A DNA stretch of 64,000 nt from Mucisphaera sp965279675 (GCF_965279675.1 NZ_CBDIIJ010000002.1:2728001-2792000); one strand, 5' to 3'; positions 34,617-43,371 are shown, counted from the first letter of the stretch. The notes: a model not told the origin generated them from the letters alone. Numbers and translations are program-made.

Positions 34617-34940
34617 TCAGGCCGCCAGCTTCGAGGCGGTGATACCCAGCTGGATGCCCAGATCGCCGGCTTGATCGATTCTCACCACGACGGCGGGGAC
34701 CATGGCCTCGGCCTTGATCAGCCCGCGTTGCCCATCGGCGGGCAGCGAGACCTCAACCGGCTGACCGACCCGCAGATTGGTCGTCTGCCCCGGACGAACC
34801 CGAAGCCCACCCCAGGAGGCATCCCGGCTTTCCGCGGGAATAAACCGGCCGGTTTCGACACATTTGAGTTTGATCGGGCTGGTCAGCGGCCAGCGGGGAG
34901 AACGGCGACGGTCGGAGTTATGCGGCGGGTGTTGGGACAT
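34617..34940 (-). CDS. PilZ domain protein (predicted cyclic-di-GMP binding)
   Basis: The 107-residue product is a stand-alone PilZ domain: the RxxxR motif in DRRRSPRWPL at about 10-19 and the D/NxSxxG motif as DASWGG at about 40-45, the two elements that bind cyclic di-GMP. It should be cytoplasmic. An upstream in-frame GTG at 34955 is an alternative start adding 5 residues. No diguanylate cyclase or phosphodiesterase is in the window. It lies between the B12-fold protein and trpB on the same strand. Confidence 0.8.
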   Translation of the reverse strand: MSQHPPHNSDRRRSPRWPLTSPIKLKCVETGRFIPAESRDASWGGLRVRPGQTTNLRVGQPVEVSLPADGQRGLIKAEAMVPAVVVRIDQAGDLGIQLGITASKLAA

Positions 34941-34985
34941 TGGGGTCGCTCGCACATCGCTGTGAGATAACGGGTCGTCTAAGAA

Positions 34986-35702
34986 TCAGGCGGCTTTCCG
35001 GGAGGACGGCTTACGCTTGCGTCCAACGGTTCGCTGCTCAGGAATCATCCGGCGTTCGGGCTCGTCGGTGATGGTCTCGACCAGTTCAAGCGGATCAAGG
35101 GCCCAGAGATCGGCACCGATCTCCTCAGCGAGACCTTCGGCTCGGTTGAAGACCCCGCCACCCACGGTGATCTGAAGGTTCGGGCAGGCACCGATCTCAT
35201 GCAGTCGATCAATCAGCAGACGCGTCTGGGGCACGGTTGCGGGGATCACACCAAACACCACCAGCTTATCGGCCTCGATCTGGGACAACTCCTCAACGAT
35301 CTCGTCGTTGGCGATCCCGCCGCCAGCGAGATAGACGTCGAAGCCCTCGGCTTCCAGCAGGTCGGCACCGAGTTGAGCGGCTAGTTCTTCGAGGATCTCG
35401 TCGCCACAGACCATGAGAATCTTCTGTCCTCGGGAAGCCCGGGTCGGGAGCTTGGGCTGGAGGTGATCGATGATCTGGTGCAGCAGCCGCGTGGCGTAGT
35501 GGTAGGCCAGATTAGTGAGCTGATCTTCCCGGTTCAGTCTCTGCAACTGCTCCAGGCAGGGCCAGATGATCGCACTGATCACCTCGACCGGATCATCCAC
35601 CTGGCTTAAGGCCTCATCGATCAGTTGGCGGGCTTGTCGACGTTCGCCGCTGATCAGGCAGGTAAAGAACCGGTCAGTGCTGATGTTCCGCTCGTTGGGC
35701 AT
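34986..35702 (-). CDS. B12-binding-fold protein lacking the cobalt-ligand motif
   Basis: The 238-residue product from ATG 35702 (AGGAG 9 bases upstream) has a helical cap-like domain (about 10-85) and a Rossmann-like domain (about 92-215) in the order of cobalamin-binding proteins. Where DxHxxG normally binds the cobalt, this protein reads DEILEE: the aspartate is kept, but the histidine and the glycine are not. Later GGG (VGGGVF) and the strand pattern resemble the family. It could bind cobalamin base-on, or another ligand, or none. The C-terminus is basic (GRKRKPSSRKAA), suggesting nucleic acid contact. Role unknown; a sensory or regulatory one is inference. Confidence 0.72.
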   Translation of the reverse strand: MPNERNISTDRFFTCLISGERRQARQLIDEALSQVDDPVEVISAIIWPCLEQLQRLNREDQLTNLAYHYATRLLHQIIDHLQPKLPTRASRGQKILMVCGDEILEELAAQLGADLLEAEGFDVYLAGGGIANDEIVEELSQIEADKLVVFGVIPATVPQTRLLIDRLHEIGACPNLQITVGGGVFNRAEGLAEEIGADLWALDPLELVETITDEPERRMIPEQRTVGRKRKPSSRKAA

Positions 35703-35914
35703 CGGTCCGCAACTCCTCGGGATCGGTAGCAACGCTTCTCTTCGGGCGGCCTGCCCACCGTTTGCTCGTCCGTGCGATCGGGTGCCTCCTGGCACAGGCT
35801 TATCATCGGCCAGCCATGGCTTTCAGGGCTTGTGCGGAGGCTCTGGGTCCGCAGTCGAGGTCCGCGAAAAGCACTGGATAACCACATGGTCGTTTTGAGG
35901 CTTAGAATGACGGC

Positions 35915-36874
35915 ATGAGGCAGCAAATTATCGTTTCGAAGCACCTCGGAGTGACCGTTTTGGCTGGCATTAGTCGGTTTTGCCTATCGGTCCTGCTGGT
36001 CCTGGTTCTAGCCGGCTGTTCGACGAACCCCGCGACCGGCAGGTCTCAGATCAACCTGCTCAGCGAATCCGAAGAAATCAGCCTCGGCGAGGAGGCGGCA
36101 CCGGGCTTTCTCGACGCCTACGGCGGGTCGATTTCCGACTCTCAGGTCCTCTCTTACGTACGGAACCTCGGCCACCAACTCGCGGCGGTCAGTGAGCGGC
36201 CGGAGCTGCCCTGGGCTTTTGAGGTCGTCGATTCATCCGTGATCAATGCCTTCGCTCTGCCGGGCGGAAAGGTCTTCATTTCTCGTGGGCTGCTGGAGAA
36301 GATGACCAACGAAGCCCAGCTCGCCGGCGTGCTCGGGCACGAGGTCGGGCATGTCACTGCTCAGCACATCGGTCAGCAGATGGCGAGAGCTACGGGCGTT
36401 CAACTGGGACTCGTGATGGCAGGCATCGCCGTCAGTGCCGCCGATGACGAACTGCTGGCGACCCTCGGGCTGGTCGGCGGTCAGCTCGCCGCGGGTTCCT
36501 ATCTCCTGAAGTATGGACGCGACCAGGAACACGAAGCGGACGAACTCGGTCTCCGATACATGACGCGTCTCGGCTTCGATCCGATTGGCCAGGTCCAGGT
36601 CATGCGCATCCTGAAAGACGCCTCGGGGGGTGGTGGTCAGATCGAGTTCCTCTCGACGCATCCGCTCCCCGAGAGCCGGATCGAGCGGCTGTCGCGCATG
36701 ATCGGCGAGCGCTACCCGGATTCAGGGTCTGCGGCTTACGGCCTCGGAGCCCAGCGCTTCGAGCAGGAGGTGCTTTCCAGGCTTCGTGCTTTGCCACCCG
36801 CGAAGCATCCGAAGAGCAGCGCTTCGGCTCATCCAATCGGCTGTGTGACCTGCTCACATGCATGGGGTGGTTAA
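35915..36874 (+). CDS. M48-family zinc metalloprotease lipoprotein
   Basis: The 319-residue protein has a lipoprotein signal ending at C35 (LAGCSTNPATGR) and a Zn protease domain with HEVGH (H142, E143, H146) and a downstream EHEADELG segment carrying the third ligand (about E205). The layout matches BepA/LoiP-like periplasmic proteases that act on misfolded outer-membrane proteins. There is no tetratricopeptide domain; the C-terminus is short. A TAGAAT hexamer lies exactly 6 bases before the ATG, a leaderless-type start. The next gene overlaps or abuts its stop. Confidence 0.92.
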   Translation: MRQQIIVSKHLGVTVLAGISRFCLSVLLVLVLAGCSTNPATGRSQINLLSESEEISLGEEAAPGFLDAYGGSISDSQVLSYVRNLGHQLAAVSERPELPWAFEVVDSSVINAFALPGGKVFISRGLLEKMTNEAQLAGVLGHEVGHVTAQHIGQQMARATGVQLGLVMAGIAVSAADDELLATLGLVGGQLAAGSYLLKYGRDQEHEADELGLRYMTRLGFDPIGQVQVMRILKDASGGGGQIEFLSTHPLPESRIERLSRMIGERYPDSGSAAYGLGAQRFEQEVLSRLRALPPAKHPKSSASAHPIGCVTCSHAWGG

Positions 36875-36878
36875 GCCC

Positions 36879-37622
36879 ATGGCAGAGACCGGTTGGCAGG
36901 ATCAGCAACTCAGTAACCCCCATCGTGACACCGACAAGGCCGCGAAGGTCCGCTCGATGTTCGCAGCGATCGCACCGAAGTACGACCTGAACAACCGGCT
37001 GCATTCATTTGGCATCGACCAGCTTTGGCGCAGGTCGCTGGTTCGATTGGCCAAGCCCCGGGCCGGCGAGTCCGTGCTCGATGTCGCAACCGGCACCGGC
37101 GATGTGGCTCTGGCCTTCAGCCGTGCCGGAACACGGGTGATGGGTGTCGATTTCACTCCGGAGTTGCTCGATCGGGCCATCGCAAAGAAAACCACCCGGG
37201 GCACCCAGCCCGCCTATGTCACCGGCGACGCCACACGGCTCCCCGTCACCGATGCCAGCTTCGACATCGCCAGCATTGCCTTTGGGATCCGCAACGTCGA
37301 TCGACCCGAGCGGGCACTGGCCGAGTTCTATCGCGTGCTCAAGCCCGGGGGACGGCTGGTGATCCTCGAATTTTCGACGCCGACGTTCCCACCGATTCGC
37401 TGGGCTAACCGGCTCTACTGCGAGGTCATCATGCCCCGCACCGCCGCGGCCATCGCGAGGGACCGAGTCAACGCGTACAAGTATCTGCCCGCGAGTGTTG
37501 CCACATTTCTGGACCGCGAAGCCCTCGTCGCCGAGATGACCAAAGCCGGCTTTGAAGCGGTCATCAGCAAGCCCTTGACCTTTGGGGTGGCGATGCTCTA
37601 TCGAGGCGACAAACCGGCCTAA
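36879..37622 (+). CDS. menG: Demethylmenaquinone methyltransferase (UbiE/MenG)
   Basis: The 247-residue SAM-dependent methyltransferase shows KVRSMFAAIAPKYDLNNRLH at 23-42, motif I VLDVATGTGD at 66-75, GDATRLPVTDASFD, and the UbiE signatures FGIRNVDRPERALAEFYRVL and LKPGGRLVILEFS. It methylates demethylmenaquinone in the last step of menaquinone synthesis. Combined with mqnE at 1-2 kb, the cell would use the futalosine route. An in-frame ATG at 36858 lies inside the preceding protease gene; ATG 36879, 4 bases past that stop, is preferred, giving a normal length. Confidence 0.92.
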   Translation: MAETGWQDQQLSNPHRDTDKAAKVRSMFAAIAPKYDLNNRLHSFGIDQLWRRSLVRLAKPRAGESVLDVATGTGDVALAFSRAGTRVMGVDFTPELLDRAIAKKTTRGTQPAYVTGDATRLPVTDASFDIASIAFGIRNVDRPERALAEFYRVLKPGGRLVILEFSTPTFPPIRWANRLYCEVIMPRTAAAIARDRVNAYKYLPASVATFLDREALVAEMTKAGFEAVISKPLTFGVAMLYRGDKPA

Positions 37623-37638
37623 TTCTGCGGCCGGTTTT
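37611..37638 (+). terminator. Terminator after menG
   Basis: A 9-bp stem (AAACCGGCC with GGCCGGTTT) and a 9-base loop begin in the last codons of menG and end in TTTTCT. It fits an intrinsic terminator of menG. Confidence 0.75.
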
Positions 37639-37708
37639 CTGCAGGTTCCGCCAGATGCCTGCGTAGCTACTAGTGGGCGACCGGGGAGGTCACCCCTAGA
37701 GGAGCCGT

Positions 37709-37732
37709 TGCTGCACCCGAGAGGATGCAGCA
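37709..37732. repeat. Inverted repeat before the FHA-phosphatase stop
   Basis: TGCTGCA and TGCAGCA flank a 10-base loop between the convergent menG and phosphatase genes. There is no T-run on the minus side, so a terminator role is uncertain. Confidence 0.3.
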
Positions 37733-37764
37733 GCGTTTACGGATAAAACCCTGGATACCAGCTC

Positions 37765-39531
37765 TTAATACCAGCTCGCGCTGACGACCGTGGCGTCGTC
37801 GGCCAGCGTGTCACGGCCTGCGTGTTCAACGACCGCCTGGAAGATGGCGTCCACAACGGAGGCATCCTCCGGTGTATGCCCAAGCACTTCCTTGAGCCTG
37901 GTGAACCCGAACTCCTCCGCGGCCCCGGATTCATCCGGCTTGGCCTGCTGCTCGACGAGGCCGTCACTCACCACCACCAGACGCCCACCCGACCTGATCT
38001 CGATCTCTGCACTCCGGTATTCGATGGAAGGTGCCACGCCGATGGGTGGACCGCCGTGGTCATTGAGCTCAAGGAGTTCCCCACTTGGACGCTGGAGCAA
38101 CGCATAGCCGTGACCGGCATCGACGTAGGTAAGTGTTTCTGCCTTGAGGTCGATCAGCCCCGCCCAGAAGGTCACGAACCGGTGGTCGGCGCAGCGGTCC
38201 TGGAGAAAACCGTTGAGGGCTTCGGCCACGCGCGCGGGGTCGGCGGTATGACGGAAGGCAGCATGCACGTAACCCTGAGAGGCCGTCATCAGGACCGATG
38301 CGGCGACACCCTTGCCTGCGACATCGCCCAGCGTCAGTACCAGTTGGTGGTCATCGAGCGAGATGACATCAAAAAAATCACCCGACACGATCCGACCCGG
38401 ACGGCTTGCGCCCGAGTAGGTCACCCGTCCGAGCTTGCCGGTGGCCTCGGGCAGCACAAATGCCTGGGCTTCGGCCGCGGCGGCCAGATCACTCTCGACT
38501 CGGCTGTATCGCTTCTGCAGGTCGAGACGCATGAGATTAGATAGCGCTAACGCCGCAAACTGGCCCAACCGCACGGCGAACTCGGTGGCGTATTGGCTGG
38601 TCCTTCCCGCTGGCCGGGAACCACCGGCTTTCCCTTCGGCTCGTTGATCGAGATACAGAAACCCTGCGACGGTCGTACCGAGCTTAAGCGGGACGCAGAG
38701 TGCCTCATCGATGTTCAGTTCCAGCACACTCACCGCGAGGTCGGTGCCGGACTGCTGCCGGGTCAGACGGGAAGGCAGCCCCTCGCTGGCCGAGCGTCGG
38801 ATCAGCGAACGGCTGAAACTCGGCCCACCCTGTTGCTCGGCGAAGCTCCCTCTGGCAGCGACCACGTGAACCTCGCCATCGTTGGGCATCGGACGCAGGA
38901 TGGCGGCATTGCTGTAGCCGGTGCCCTTAACCGCTGCATCCAGCACGGTGGCCGCCAGCGTTTGTTCGTCATCGGCCTCGTGGATCGCCTCCGCGCAGCT
39001 GAGCAGCAGGTTCATCCAGCCCGCACCCGCACCCGGCGACTGTCCGCGTGCCTGTTTCTCAGGCCCGTCCGGATCGATCAGCGTGATCTGTCCCGCCTGA
39101 TGATGGGTCGTGTCGTCGAAGGTCTTCGAAAGCTGGCTCTCGGGCTTCCTCCGACCCGGCTGGATCACCTGAAACACCCAGGGCGACAGCTCGATCAGAT
39201 CATCGGGCTCGATGGGATACCGCTGGTCCGGCTTGAGCCGGATGCCGTTGAGCCGGGTGCCGTGTCGGCTCCCTCGGTCGACCAGAAACCATCTGTGCGT
39301 CCCGCCCACCTTCTCCGACAGCAGCATCGCGTGTTCGCGGGAGACTGAGTCCGTCTCGATGAGCTGGATCGTGTTCCCAGCACGCCGCCCGAGGGTGATG
39401 GGCTGGTCTTCCGTGAGCGGCTCGTCGATGGGCCGTGGCCCGGCGATGCTGATCAGCCGCACCGTCTCACGCGACCCTTTGGGTCGATCGACGCTGGAAA
39501 CCGGATCGGTGCCAATGGCCGCGTGAGCCAC
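37765..39531 (-). CDS. FHA-GAF-PP2C-type (SpoIIE/RsbU) phosphatase
   Basis: From GTG 39531 the product has 588 residues with an N-terminal FHA domain (about 30-130; GRRAGN near 48-53, SREH near 64-67 and an RLNG segment near 93-96, contacts of phosphothreonine), a GAF-like domain (about 174-324) and a C-terminal SpoIIE/PP2C domain (about 354-588) with SGDFFDVISLDDHQLVL, LGDVAGKGVAAS, SDGLVE and DDATVV carrying the metal-binding aspartates. It links phosphopeptide reading to dephosphorylation. The start is uncertain; AGAGG precedes the GTG, and an in-frame GTG at 39579 has no such site. No kinase or anti-sigma factor is adjacent. Confidence 0.9.
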   Translation of the reverse strand: MAHAAIGTDPVSSVDRPKGSRETVRLISIAGPRPIDEPLTEDQPITLGRRAGNTIQLIETDSVSREHAMLLSEKVGGTHRWFLVDRGSRHGTRLNGIRLKPDQRYPIEPDDLIELSPWVFQVIQPGRRKPESQLSKTFDDTTHHQAGQITLIDPDGPEKQARGQSPGAGAGWMNLLLSCAEAIHEADDEQTLAATVLDAAVKGTGYSNAAILRPMPNDGEVHVVAARGSFAEQQGGPSFSRSLIRRSASEGLPSRLTRQQSGTDLAVSVLELNIDEALCVPLKLGTTVAGFLYLDQRAEGKAGGSRPAGRTSQYATEFAVRLGQFAALALSNLMRLDLQKRYSRVESDLAAAAEAQAFVLPEATGKLGRVTYSGASRPGRIVSGDFFDVISLDDHQLVLTLGDVAGKGVAASVLMTASQGYVHAAFRHTADPARVAEALNGFLQDRCADHRFVTFWAGLIDLKAETLTYVDAGHGYALLQRPSGELLELNDHGGPPIGVAPSIEYRSAEIEIRSGGRLVVVSDGLVEQQAKPDESGAAEEFGFTRLKEVLGHTPEDASVVDAIFQAVVEHAGRDTLADDATVVSASWY

Positions 39532-39671
39532 GTCTTGCCTCTCTTGGTCAATATGGGATAACCAATCGCATTCTAACACCGTCCAGGCTTGGGTTTAGGG
39601 CGAATCCGGGGGCTCTGCTTGCGGAACCGCTGGCATCGGCTACGCTACGTGGCTCCCGCAAGGGGGATGCT

Positions 39672-39745
39672 CGGGGCGTAGCGCAGCTTGGTAGCGCGCC
39701 ATACTGGGGGTGTGGAGGTCGCTGGTTCAAATCCAGTCGCCCCGA
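39672..39745 (+). tRNA. tRNA-Pro (GGG anticodon)
   Basis: A complete cloverleaf of 73 bases plus a discriminator A: acceptor CGGGGCG/CGCCCCG, D-stem GCGC/GCGC, anticodon stem CCATA/TGTGG with loop CTGGGGG (anticodon GGG, positions 39706-39708), and T-arm GCTGG/CCAGT with TTCAAAT loop. The C1-G72 pair is the expected feature of bacterial tRNA-Pro. CCA is not encoded. Confidence 0.96.
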
Positions 39746-39828
39746 TTCGAGCGGATCAACGTCTTGCATGGATGCCTGAGCCGGCACGGCTCGGTGCCTC
39801 TCCATCTTCCCGGGTTTAGACTCTTTCC

Positions 39829-40695
39829 ATGCAAGCCCTCAACAATCAGCCCATCGCCGCCCTCGCCGAAGGCCCTGTCTACCACGACAACGTCTACTGG
39901 TGGGTCGATATCTCTCGGGATGCCTTCTGCCGTTACGACCCCGTCTCTATGACGCACAAACAACGCGTCGTTGCGAAACAACTCGGCACGGTCGCCCCGT
40001 GCAGCGATGGCCGCTGGATGCTCGCTCATGAGGACGGGCTGTCGCTCTACGACTGGTCAACCGGCGAAGTCGAGTCCATCTCCGATGTGCTTGCCGCTCA
40101 GCCCGATCACCGCTTCAACGACGGCAAACCCGATCCGGCAGGGCGGTTCTGGGTCGGCTCCATGCCCATGAAAGCCTCGGCGGGGCCCGGCTCGCTGTAC
40201 CGCTGGGACCCGAAGGTCGGCCTAACCAAAGTGCTAGATGGTGTCGGCATCTCTAACGGGTTGGACTGGTCGCAGGACCTCCAGCGGATGTACTACATCG
40301 ACACCACGACCCATCGCGTCGACTGCTTCGATTACGACCACGAGACCGGCGAGATCAGCAACCGTCGACCGCTGGTCGAGATACCAGCCGAACAGGGCGG
40401 CCCCGACGGCATGACGCTCGACGCCGAGGGCCACGCCTGGGTCGCCTTCTGGGGCGGTTCCTGCCTCAGGCGCTTCCATGGCGAAACCGGGGAACTCCTC
40501 CACACCCTCGATGTCCCTGCCAGCCGTGTCACCAGCTGCTGCTTCGCAGGGGAGAAACTGGATGACCTCATCATCACCACCGCCTCGGTCGGGATCACCG
40601 AGGAAGAGCGGGCCGAGACTCCTGATGCCGGGCGGGTTTTCAGGGTAAAGCCTGGCGTGCGTGGTTGTAAGGGGAGACAAATTACGCTTTCGTGA
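39829..40695 (+). CDS. SMP-30/gluconolactonase/LRE family protein
   Basis: The 288-residue beta-propeller lactonase-like protein has the metal-site motifs of the SMP-30 family: the glutamate in ALAEGPVYHD near 14, the FNDGKPDPAGRFWVGSM segment near 96-112, SNGLDWSQD near 143-151 and GPDGMTLDAEGHAWVA near 192-207. Members hydrolyse sugar lactones, such as gluconolactone, or serve as calcium-binding proteins; the substrate is unknown. A TAGACT hexamer lies exactly 6 bases before the ATG, so a leaderless message is likely. It is not part of a visible sugar operon. Confidence 0.88.
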   Translation: MQALNNQPIAALAEGPVYHDNVYWWVDISRDAFCRYDPVSMTHKQRVVAKQLGTVAPCSDGRWMLAHEDGLSLYDWSTGEVESISDVLAAQPDHRFNDGKPDPAGRFWVGSMPMKASAGPGSLYRWDPKVGLTKVLDGVGISNGLDWSQDLQRMYYIDTTTHRVDCFDYDHETGEISNRRPLVEIPAEQGGPDGMTLDAEGHAWVAFWGGSCLRRFHGETGELLHTLDVPASRVTSCCFAGEKLDDLIITTASVGITEEERAETPDAGRVFRVKPGVRGCKGRQITLS

Positions 40696-40716
40696 TAACT
40701 TGCATAGGATGGTTGT

Positions 40717-41085
40717 ATGGCGACCAACGTACTCAACCAACCCCTCGAGCCTTGCTCCAAGGACCCGCTGACCGGTTTCTACCGTGATGGGTGCTGTCGG
40801 ACCGGCCCCGACGACATCGGCATGCACACGGTCTGCTCCCGGGTGACCCAAGAGTTTCTCGACTACTCGATCACCGTCGGCAACGACCTCTCCACACCCC
40901 GACCCGAGTACCGCTTCCCAGGCCTCAAGCCCGGCGACCGCTGGTGCCTCTGCGTCGAACGCTGGAAGCAGGCCATGGACGCCGGCGTCGCGCCGCCCGT
41001 CGTTCTCGAAGCCACGCACATCTCAGCGCTGGAGTTCGTCGAACTCGAAGACCTCAAACGGCACGCCCTCGAAGCCGAAGCCTGA
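40717..41085 (+). CDS. DUF2237 family protein
   Basis: The 122-residue protein matches the DUF2237 (PF09996) layout: NVLNQPLEPCSKDPLTGFYR near 4-23, then DDIGMHTVCSRVTQEFLDYS and GDRWCLCVERWKQA, with several conserved cysteines (C13, C26, C27, C39, C72, C74). The function is unknown; the family is widespread, including plants. TAGGAT lies exactly 6 bases before the ATG, and there is no Shine-Dalgarno site. The gene is 21 bases after the SMP-30 gene. Confidence 0.88.
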   Translation: MATNVLNQPLEPCSKDPLTGFYRDGCCRTGPDDIGMHTVCSRVTQEFLDYSITVGNDLSTPRPEYRFPGLKPGDRWCLCVERWKQAMDAGVAPPVVLEATHISALEFVELEDLKRHALEAEA

Positions 41086-41091
41086 ACCCGG

Positions 41092-41634
41092 CTAAATCAG
41101 CAAGGCACCCTCGGCCCTGAGCATCCACTCCTTACGCTCAAGACCCCAGCCAAAGCCAGTGAGCTTATTTGCGGCCCCCATCACCCGATGGCAGGGGATG
41201 AGGATCGCGATAGGATTGGACCCGACCGCACCCCCGACTGCTCTCGCCGCAGAGGGCGTCCGCCCGAGACGCCTGGCGACCTCGCCGTACGTGATCGTGC
41301 TGCCATACGGAATCCGCAGCAGCTCACGCCAGACCGCTTGCTGAAAAGCTGTGCCCTCGGGGGCCACCTCGAAGACAGCAGGCTCCTCACCGAAAACGGA
41401 CGTCATCACCATCTGAGCAGCTTGGTCATCTTCCTCAAAGCTATCCGGCAGAGGGCCACACTCGCGACCATGATCCAGCAGATCGAAAGCCACGATCACC
41501 GACCCATACAGCACGACCCGAACCCGTCCCAGAGGCGTCTTTGCAATCCCCACTGCGGGAGGACCGACATTGTCAGATCGCTGCTGCCAGGTCACTCTGT
41601 GGTCAGGCAAAGAGCATGCTTCAAACTGTTGCAT
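41092..41634 (-). CDS. ogt: Methylated-DNA--protein-cysteine methyltransferase
   Basis: The 180-residue DNA repair protein has the active-site cysteine C148 in IPCHRVMG, preceded by the helix-turn-helix segment YGEVARRLGRTPSAARAVGG and the asparagine hinge GSNPIA. It transfers methyl groups from O6-methylguanine to itself and is consumed. The N-terminal segment of about 70 residues is of the Ogt type. It overlaps the upstream gene by 14 bases and probably shares its message. The convergent DUF2237 gene ends 6 bases away. Confidence 0.93.
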   Translation of the reverse strand: MQQFEACSLPDHRVTWQQRSDNVGPPAVGIAKTPLGRVRVVLYGSVIVAFDLLDHGRECGPLPDSFEEDDQAAQMVMTSVFGEEPAVFEVAPEGTAFQQAVWRELLRIPYGSTITYGEVARRLGRTPSAARAVGGAVGSNPIAILIPCHRVMGAANKLTGFGWGLERKEWMLRAEGALLI

Positions 41635-42064
41635 AGTAGATGTCGCCTTCGTGATGCACGTGAATCGCCCAGTGCACGTCCGTCGGACAGATGATCACAT
41701 CATCCGGGCCCGGATAAAACAGATCATCGAAGTGAACTGAGACCTCGCGAGACTGCAGCTCGAAAAAACGGTCAGGCGTGCCGAGATAGATCCAGAAGCA
41801 GTGATCTGTCATGCTCAGACCAAGTTCGTTCATGCATGCATCCAGATCAAAATCATCGCGACTCGCGTCTTGACCATTCGCGTGCCGGCATGATCTGAGC
41901 CAATCAACTTGATCCGCGTACAGAGCCGGATCGAGTTCGATGAGCAGCCTCTGCTTCAGTGACCTGGCCACTGCTTCGGCTTCCTCATCGGATAGCTCTC
42001 TGTATTTGGGAAAAGAGCCCGAGCCGTGCTCGGCTTCGCAATGCTTGATACGGAACTCATCCAT
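41621..42064 (-). CDS. Hypothetical protein upstream of ogt
   Basis: The 147-residue soluble protein from ATG 42064 is acidic, with a region rich in aromatic residues (DHCFWIYLGTPDRFFEL near 95-111, and HWAIHVHHEGDIYYATV at the C-terminus). I do not recognise the family. The start is supported by a TAGCAT hexamer 7 bases upstream; the open frame to 42109 starts only with GTG. Its 3' end overlaps the ogt start by 14 bases, so translational coupling to the repair protein is expected. Confidence 0.7.
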   Translation of the reverse strand: MDEFRIKHCEAEHGSGSFPKYRELSDEEAEAVARSLKQRLLIELDPALYADQVDWLRSCRHANGQDASRDDFDLDACMNELGLSMTDHCFWIYLGTPDRFFELQSREVSVHFDDLFYPGPDDVIICPTDVHWAIHVHHEGDIYYATV

Positions 42065-42189
42065 CGTCAAGATGCTAGCCGCTGGTGGAAGTTGACCTAA
42101 ACAAGCCACCCGGCGAGGATACGATGTGCGGGGCTGTCAACGACCTGACATCGATTTCCCGGATGCAACGCCGGTGGTAAGGACAACGG

Positions 42190-43347
42190 ATGGGTGTACC
42201 CCTCTCGCAGATGTGGACCGTGGCCAGCTACGTGCTCGGCCAGAAGCTCAAAGGCCGGAAGCGCTACCCGCTCGTGCTCATGCTCGAGCCGCTGTTTCGC
42301 TGCAACCTCTCCTGCGCCGGCTGCGGGAAGATCCAGTACCCCGCCCACATCCTCAAGCAGAATCTCTCTGTCGAAAAGTGCCTCGCCGCGGTCGATGAAT
42401 GCGGCGCACCGATGGTCTCGATCCCCGGCGGCGAGCCGCTGCTCCACCCCGAGATGGAGAAGATCGTCGAAGGCCTGATCGAGCGCAAAAAGTACATCTA
42501 CCTCTGCACCAACGCGATCCTCCTCAAGCAGGCCCTCGAAGAAGGCCGTTTCAAACCCAGCAAGTACCTCACCTTTTCCGTTCACATGGACGGCCAGGAG
42601 GAGCATCACGACTTTGCCGTCTGCCGTGAAGGCACCTTCCAGAAGGCCTACGCCGGGATCAAGCTCGCCGTCGAGCAGGGCTTCCGGGTCACCACCAACA
42701 CCACCATCTTCGAAGGCGGCGACCCCAACTCGCTCCGCCGATTCTTCGACGAGATGATGGACCTCGGCGTCGAGGGCATGATGGTCTCACCCGGCTATGC
42801 CTACCCCAAAGCTCCCGACCAGAAGAGTTTCATGGCCGAACGCCAGAAGACCAACACGTTCTTCGAGACGCTGCTGAGCAACCGCAAGAAGCGCTGGGTC
42901 TTCAACCAGAGCCCGCTCTTCCTCGAGTTTCTCATGGGTAAGCGCGAGTACGAGTGCACGCCCTGGGGCAACCCCACCTACAACCTCTTCGGCTGGCAGA
43001 AACCCTGCTACCTGCTTCAGGATGGCTACGTCGATACCTTCGACGAACTCATGTCCACCACCGATTGGGACAATTACGGCCGCGCCTCAGGCAACCCTTC
43101 CTGCCAGCAGTGCATGGTCCACTGCGGGTACGAACCCTCCGCGGTCGATCACACCTTCTCGTCTTTCGGCGGGCTCTGGGGGACCGTCAAGGCCATGGTC
43201 TTCAACACCTACGCCAACCCCGCTGCCGGCAAACGGCTCGCCGAAGAAGCCCGCAAGCCTCACGGACCCCTGGTTCAACTCGGTATCGAATCGCCCGACG
43301 AAACCGAGATCGAAGAACGTGAGCCACAGGCCGTCGGCGCAGCCTGA
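42190..43347 (+). CDS. hpnH: HpnH-type radical SAM enzyme (adenosylhopene transferase family)
   Basis: The 385-residue product matches the HpnH family: N-terminal segment MGVPLSQMWTVASYVLG, SAM cluster cysteines C38, C42, C45 in FRCNLSCAGCGKIQYP, and the C-terminal cysteine cluster CQQCMVHCGYEPSAV. HpnH attaches the adenosyl group to diploptene as the first step of the hopanoid side chain. No squalene-hopene cyclase or other hpn gene is in this window, so a hopanoid role is inferred from sequence only. AAGGA lies 6 bases before the ATG. A KdsC-like phosphatase follows 24 bases later. Confidence 0.85.
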   Translation: MGVPLSQMWTVASYVLGQKLKGRKRYPLVLMLEPLFRCNLSCAGCGKIQYPAHILKQNLSVEKCLAAVDECGAPMVSIPGGEPLLHPEMEKIVEGLIERKKYIYLCTNAILLKQALEEGRFKPSKYLTFSVHMDGQEEHHDFAVCREGTFQKAYAGIKLAVEQGFRVTTNTTIFEGGDPNSLRRFFDEMMDLGVEGMMVSPGYAYPKAPDQKSFMAERQKTNTFFETLLSNRKKRWVFNQSPLFLEFLMGKREYECTPWGNPTYNLFGWQKPCYLLQDGYVDTFDELMSTTDWDNYGRASGNPSCQQCMVHCGYEPSAVDHTFSSFGGLWGTVKAMVFNTYANPAAGKRLAEEARKPHGPLVQLGIESPDETEIEEREPQAVGAA

Positions 43348-43371
43348 TCCAGCACCGACTAGAGTCAGAGC

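Noticed and set aside
34955..34969. TATCTC element before a PilZ start
   Set aside because: The 6-base spacing leads to an ATG that is out of frame with PilZ, so I did not count it among leaderless-type starts.
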